This document shows positions 62,567 to 64,000 of a stretch of DNA of 64,000 nucleotides, in pieces. The position numbers were made by a program, and so were the translations under genes. Each line of letters opens with the position of its first letter. The first letter of the stretch is position 1. The notes under the pieces were generated by a model. That model worked only from the letters and a program-made list of their open reading frames with translations. It had not been told where the DNA came from and ran no database searches. Origin of the DNA: Azorinus chamasolen (taxonomy: Eukaryota > Mollusca > Bivalvia > Cardiida > Solecurtidae); assembly GCA_963576725.1 (NCBI GenBank), contig OY755240.1, positions 14,686,378 through 14,750,377 of the forward strand, read 5' to 3'.

Positions 62567-62764
62567 GAAAGGCATGTGTGAAGCCACCACAGACAGCTCA
62601 CCTGACCATGTTTATGGAGGGTAACCTAGTTGGGGACAAGGTGTGGTACCAGTGTGAGCCGGGCTACACCATGGCAGGACAGTCCCCGATCACGTGCACG
62701 GACCAGCCAGGTTTCGCACTCTGGGACGGCTACTACCCGCGTTGTGTCAACATGAGGAAGAGGA
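62567..62764 (+). CDS. Astacin gene exon 15: sushi (CCP) domain
   Basis: Acceptor TTTCCCTCCCACAG, donor GTAAGT. Encodes KACVKPPQTAHLTMFMEGNL, VGDKVWYQCEPGYTMAGQSP, ITCTDQPGFALWDGYYPRCV: the four Cys and the GYxxxG and W...C pattern of a CCP module. It ends with basic NMRKR, a possible cleavage site. Phase 1 both sides. Confidence 0.95.
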
Positions 62765-62949
62765 GTAAGTGAATACATCAACATTCTGATGACATAGCGC
62801 AACGTGCAACCTACATTGATTAACATTTATAAAAAACACCAGATAAGACACAGACACTTTGTGATGAGATCCCAAACCGTTTACATATACATGTATACTA
62901 ATGTTTCTTATGCGTTTTTGTGATAAATCATGGGTATATTACATTGCAC

Positions 62950-63145
62950 ATGTTGGTCGGTCTGTCCGTCGATCGGTCCCGTCTGTCTGTAATCCAACTG
63001 GTTAATTAATATTGATTAACACCACATCGGCTTAGAGTACTCATATATAGTAAAAAGATATTTTATCCCTATTGATTTTGAGGTCAGTAGGTCAAGGACT
63101 AGGTGACTACTCACGGTCAAATATGCTTGTCATTTGGGCATACAT
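62950..63145. repeat. Fragment related to the 547-1853 element
   Basis: TCGGTCTGTCCGTCGATCGG, CTGTCTGTAATCCAACTGG, then GAGGTCAGTAGGTCAAGGAC. The TCCG-rich lead and GGTCAAGG phrase recall the 152-bp repeat element, but there is one unit at most. Confidence 0.45.
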
Positions 63146-63473
63146 ATTTTACAACCATTTCTTGTGTAATTAATCTTTTACCTCATAGATATGCATTTTA
63201 ACGCCTTTGCAAATGGAATAGACATGCATGTACACTTTCAGCAATGGTACAATTGTTCATCTTCTTATGCCATTAAAAACATATCAGCAAATTGATATTG
63301 TATCTTGGGGTAATAGTTAAATAAGATCACACATTTTGAATGAAACAAACCCAAAACATTATTAAGGAGATTGGAACGCAGGAGTAAGATATCAAGTTAA
63401 GCTCCTACTTTAATGCAGGACAAAAGTAATACATAAAGTTTTAGGCAAATGGTTGCATATCTTTTACCATGAA

Positions 63474-63706
63474 TAAAGACCTTTCCTTATATTGATGCCT
63501 TTCAGCGCCTCTATAAAAGTCATATTTTGAAACCATCGTGATAAAATGAATATTTGCTCCAAAGGAGCAACCGTTCTATTTATCACAATAGTTTTTAAAA
63601 CTTCATACTTCTTAAAATGTTCCTTCTTTTCAAGTAAAAACACCTATTCGGTAGAATTATTCAATGGTATTGAGTCTAAAAATAGTCAAGGAGCTAATGG
63701 GCTAAG
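63474..63706. mobile_element. P3 MITE in intron 15
   Basis: AAGACCTTTCCTTATATTGA, AAAATGAATATTTGCTCCAA hairpin (imperfect), CCTATTCGGTAGAATTATTC, end GGAGCTAATGGGCTAA. Confidence 0.75.
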
Positions 63707-63793
63707 CTTTCAATTGTCTTAAAAACTAGAATTATATTTTTGTTTAGTGGTCGCTGTTTAGTGAAAATGTATTGTATTTCAATTTCTTTTAAG

Positions 63794-63955
63794 GTGTTGG
63801 AGATATTGCATCCCAGCCTTGCGACTTTGAGCAATCACTGTGTGGATTTACAAACGATAAAGACGACGACTTTGATTGGATGGTACATGTTCCTCATAAC
63901 CAAAATCTCAACACTAGTCTACAAACAGGCATCGGGGAAATGGAACGTATCCGAG
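63794..63955 (+). CDS. Astacin gene exon 16: start of MAM domain
   Basis: Acceptor AATTTCTTTTAAG, donor GTTTGT (non-optimal). Encodes SVGDIASQPCDFEQSLCGFT, NDKDDDFDWMVHVPHNQN, then TGIGEMERIRG. CDFExxLCGFxxDxxDDFDW is a clear MAM N-terminus. A complete MAM is about 160 residues, so more exons must lie beyond the window. Phase 1 in; phase 1 out if this donor is used. Confidence 0.88.
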
Positions 63956-63969
63956 GTTTGTACTTTGAT

Positions 63970-64000
63970 ATACAGTTTAACTTCGATGTCTCGAACACGG
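63970..64000. mobile_element. T2 MITE, cut by window edge
   Basis: TACAGTTTAACTTCGATGTC then TCGAAC matches the T2 left terminus after a TA. Confidence 0.7.

Larger units (their letters stand above)
42200..63955 (+). other. Gene: secreted multidomain astacin (M12A) zinc metalloprotease, 3' end outside window
   Basis: Sixteen exons with GT-AG borders join in one frame to about 844 codons. Order by rough residue: signal peptide 1-15; propeptide to about 80, with FEGD at 64-67 (Asp switch that masks the zinc in proastacins); catalytic domain about 81-272 with HExxHxxGxxH at 170-180 and the SVMHY Met-turn (Met 227); Thr/Pro linker 273-402; TSP1 403-447; Cys-containing LGCW module 448-545; TSP1 about 551-603; CUB about 605-724; sushi about 727-784; MAM from about 800. 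The four catalytic-domain cysteines of typical astacins are present. Expected role: secreted or cell-surface proteolysis after prodomain removal, with the tail binding matrix or partners. Substrate unknown. Introns are 0.5-3 kb and full of MITEs. The start exon and anything after MAM are the least certain. Confidence 0.9.

Overview
The window is animal nuclear DNA, most likely from a heterodont bivalve mollusc. The reasons are a gene with many phase-1 introns and extracellular modules, tRNA-derived SINEs with the tail style seen in bivalves, and a very high density of short palindromic transposons. I cannot name the species from sequence alone. All gene models below were made by eye from splice sites, reading phase and domain motifs.

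Genes. (1) About 22 kb on the right (42200 to 63955, + strand, running off the edge) is one multi-exon gene for a secreted astacin (M12A) zinc metalloprotease. Sixteen exons join in phase to about 844 codons: signal peptide, propeptide with an FEGD switch motif, catalytic domain with HELMHALGFWHE and an SVMHY Met-turn, a Thr/Pro linker, TSP1, a Cys-containing LGCW module, TSP1, CUB, sushi, and the start of a MAM domain. (2) On the - strand, 8469 to 9470 is a one-exon coding sequence of 333 residues, charged and Ser/Arg-rich, with a likely 5'UTR intron; its function is not recognised. (3) A 112-residue ORF with a signal peptide at 29843 to 30181 may be a small secreted protein.

The rest is mostly repeats. 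I group the short palindromic elements by their ends. P families lie between TTAA sites and start CCC (piggyBac-like ends): P1 (CCCTTTCC..., core GCAAACAGAGTAGACCC; subtypes P1a and P1b differ in the flank), P2 (CCCTTTCGCTGCC, core AGTTTGGATCC), P3 (CCCATTCCCTCAT, core AATAGAGCATTTGC), P4 (CCCTTCGCTTGCT), P5 (CCTTTAGCCTGCTG), P8 (CCCATTTGCTCCC), P10 (CTCTTTTGGCGCC) and U1 (CCCTACTGTAATTTG). T families lie between TA sites and start CAGT (Tc1/mariner-like): T1 (CAGTAAAACCTCTCTATAAC), T2 (CAGTTGAACTTCGATAT), T3 (CAGTGAACCCTCGTTACAAC), T4 (CAGTAAAACCCCTCTAAACC), T5 (CAGTAGAATCCCACTAATGC), T6 (CAGTGCTCCCTCCCTACAAC) and T7 (AAAACCTCGGTTATTCG). S1 (TTTCTCCACCAAACCCTATA) and S2 (GAGTCTGAGTTCGTTCTCAA) are palindromes of unclear class. 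L is an interspersed repeat containing GGAACGGTCAGTGACAAAAG. None carries a transposase here, so all would be non-autonomous.

Layout: 1-2900 holds a 152-bp tandem array and a SINE; 2900-8450 mixed palindromic elements; 8469-10170 the - strand gene and a TIR element upstream of it; 10.3-36.9 kb almost only P, T and S elements, with a 40-bp satellite inside a T5 element, a GA microsatellite and the small secreted ORF; 36.97-38.68 kb a 24-bp satellite; 38.7-42.2 kb more elements; 42.2-64 kb the protease gene, whose introns are packed with the same elements. The main oddities are a hairpin tip, CTCCTATAGGAG, shared by P and T families that otherwise differ; exchange of palindromic cores between ends; a satellite that seems to have grown from a T5 arm; a 34-bp filler copied from 3 kb away; and a row of decayed partial CUB-exon copies next to the real exon.
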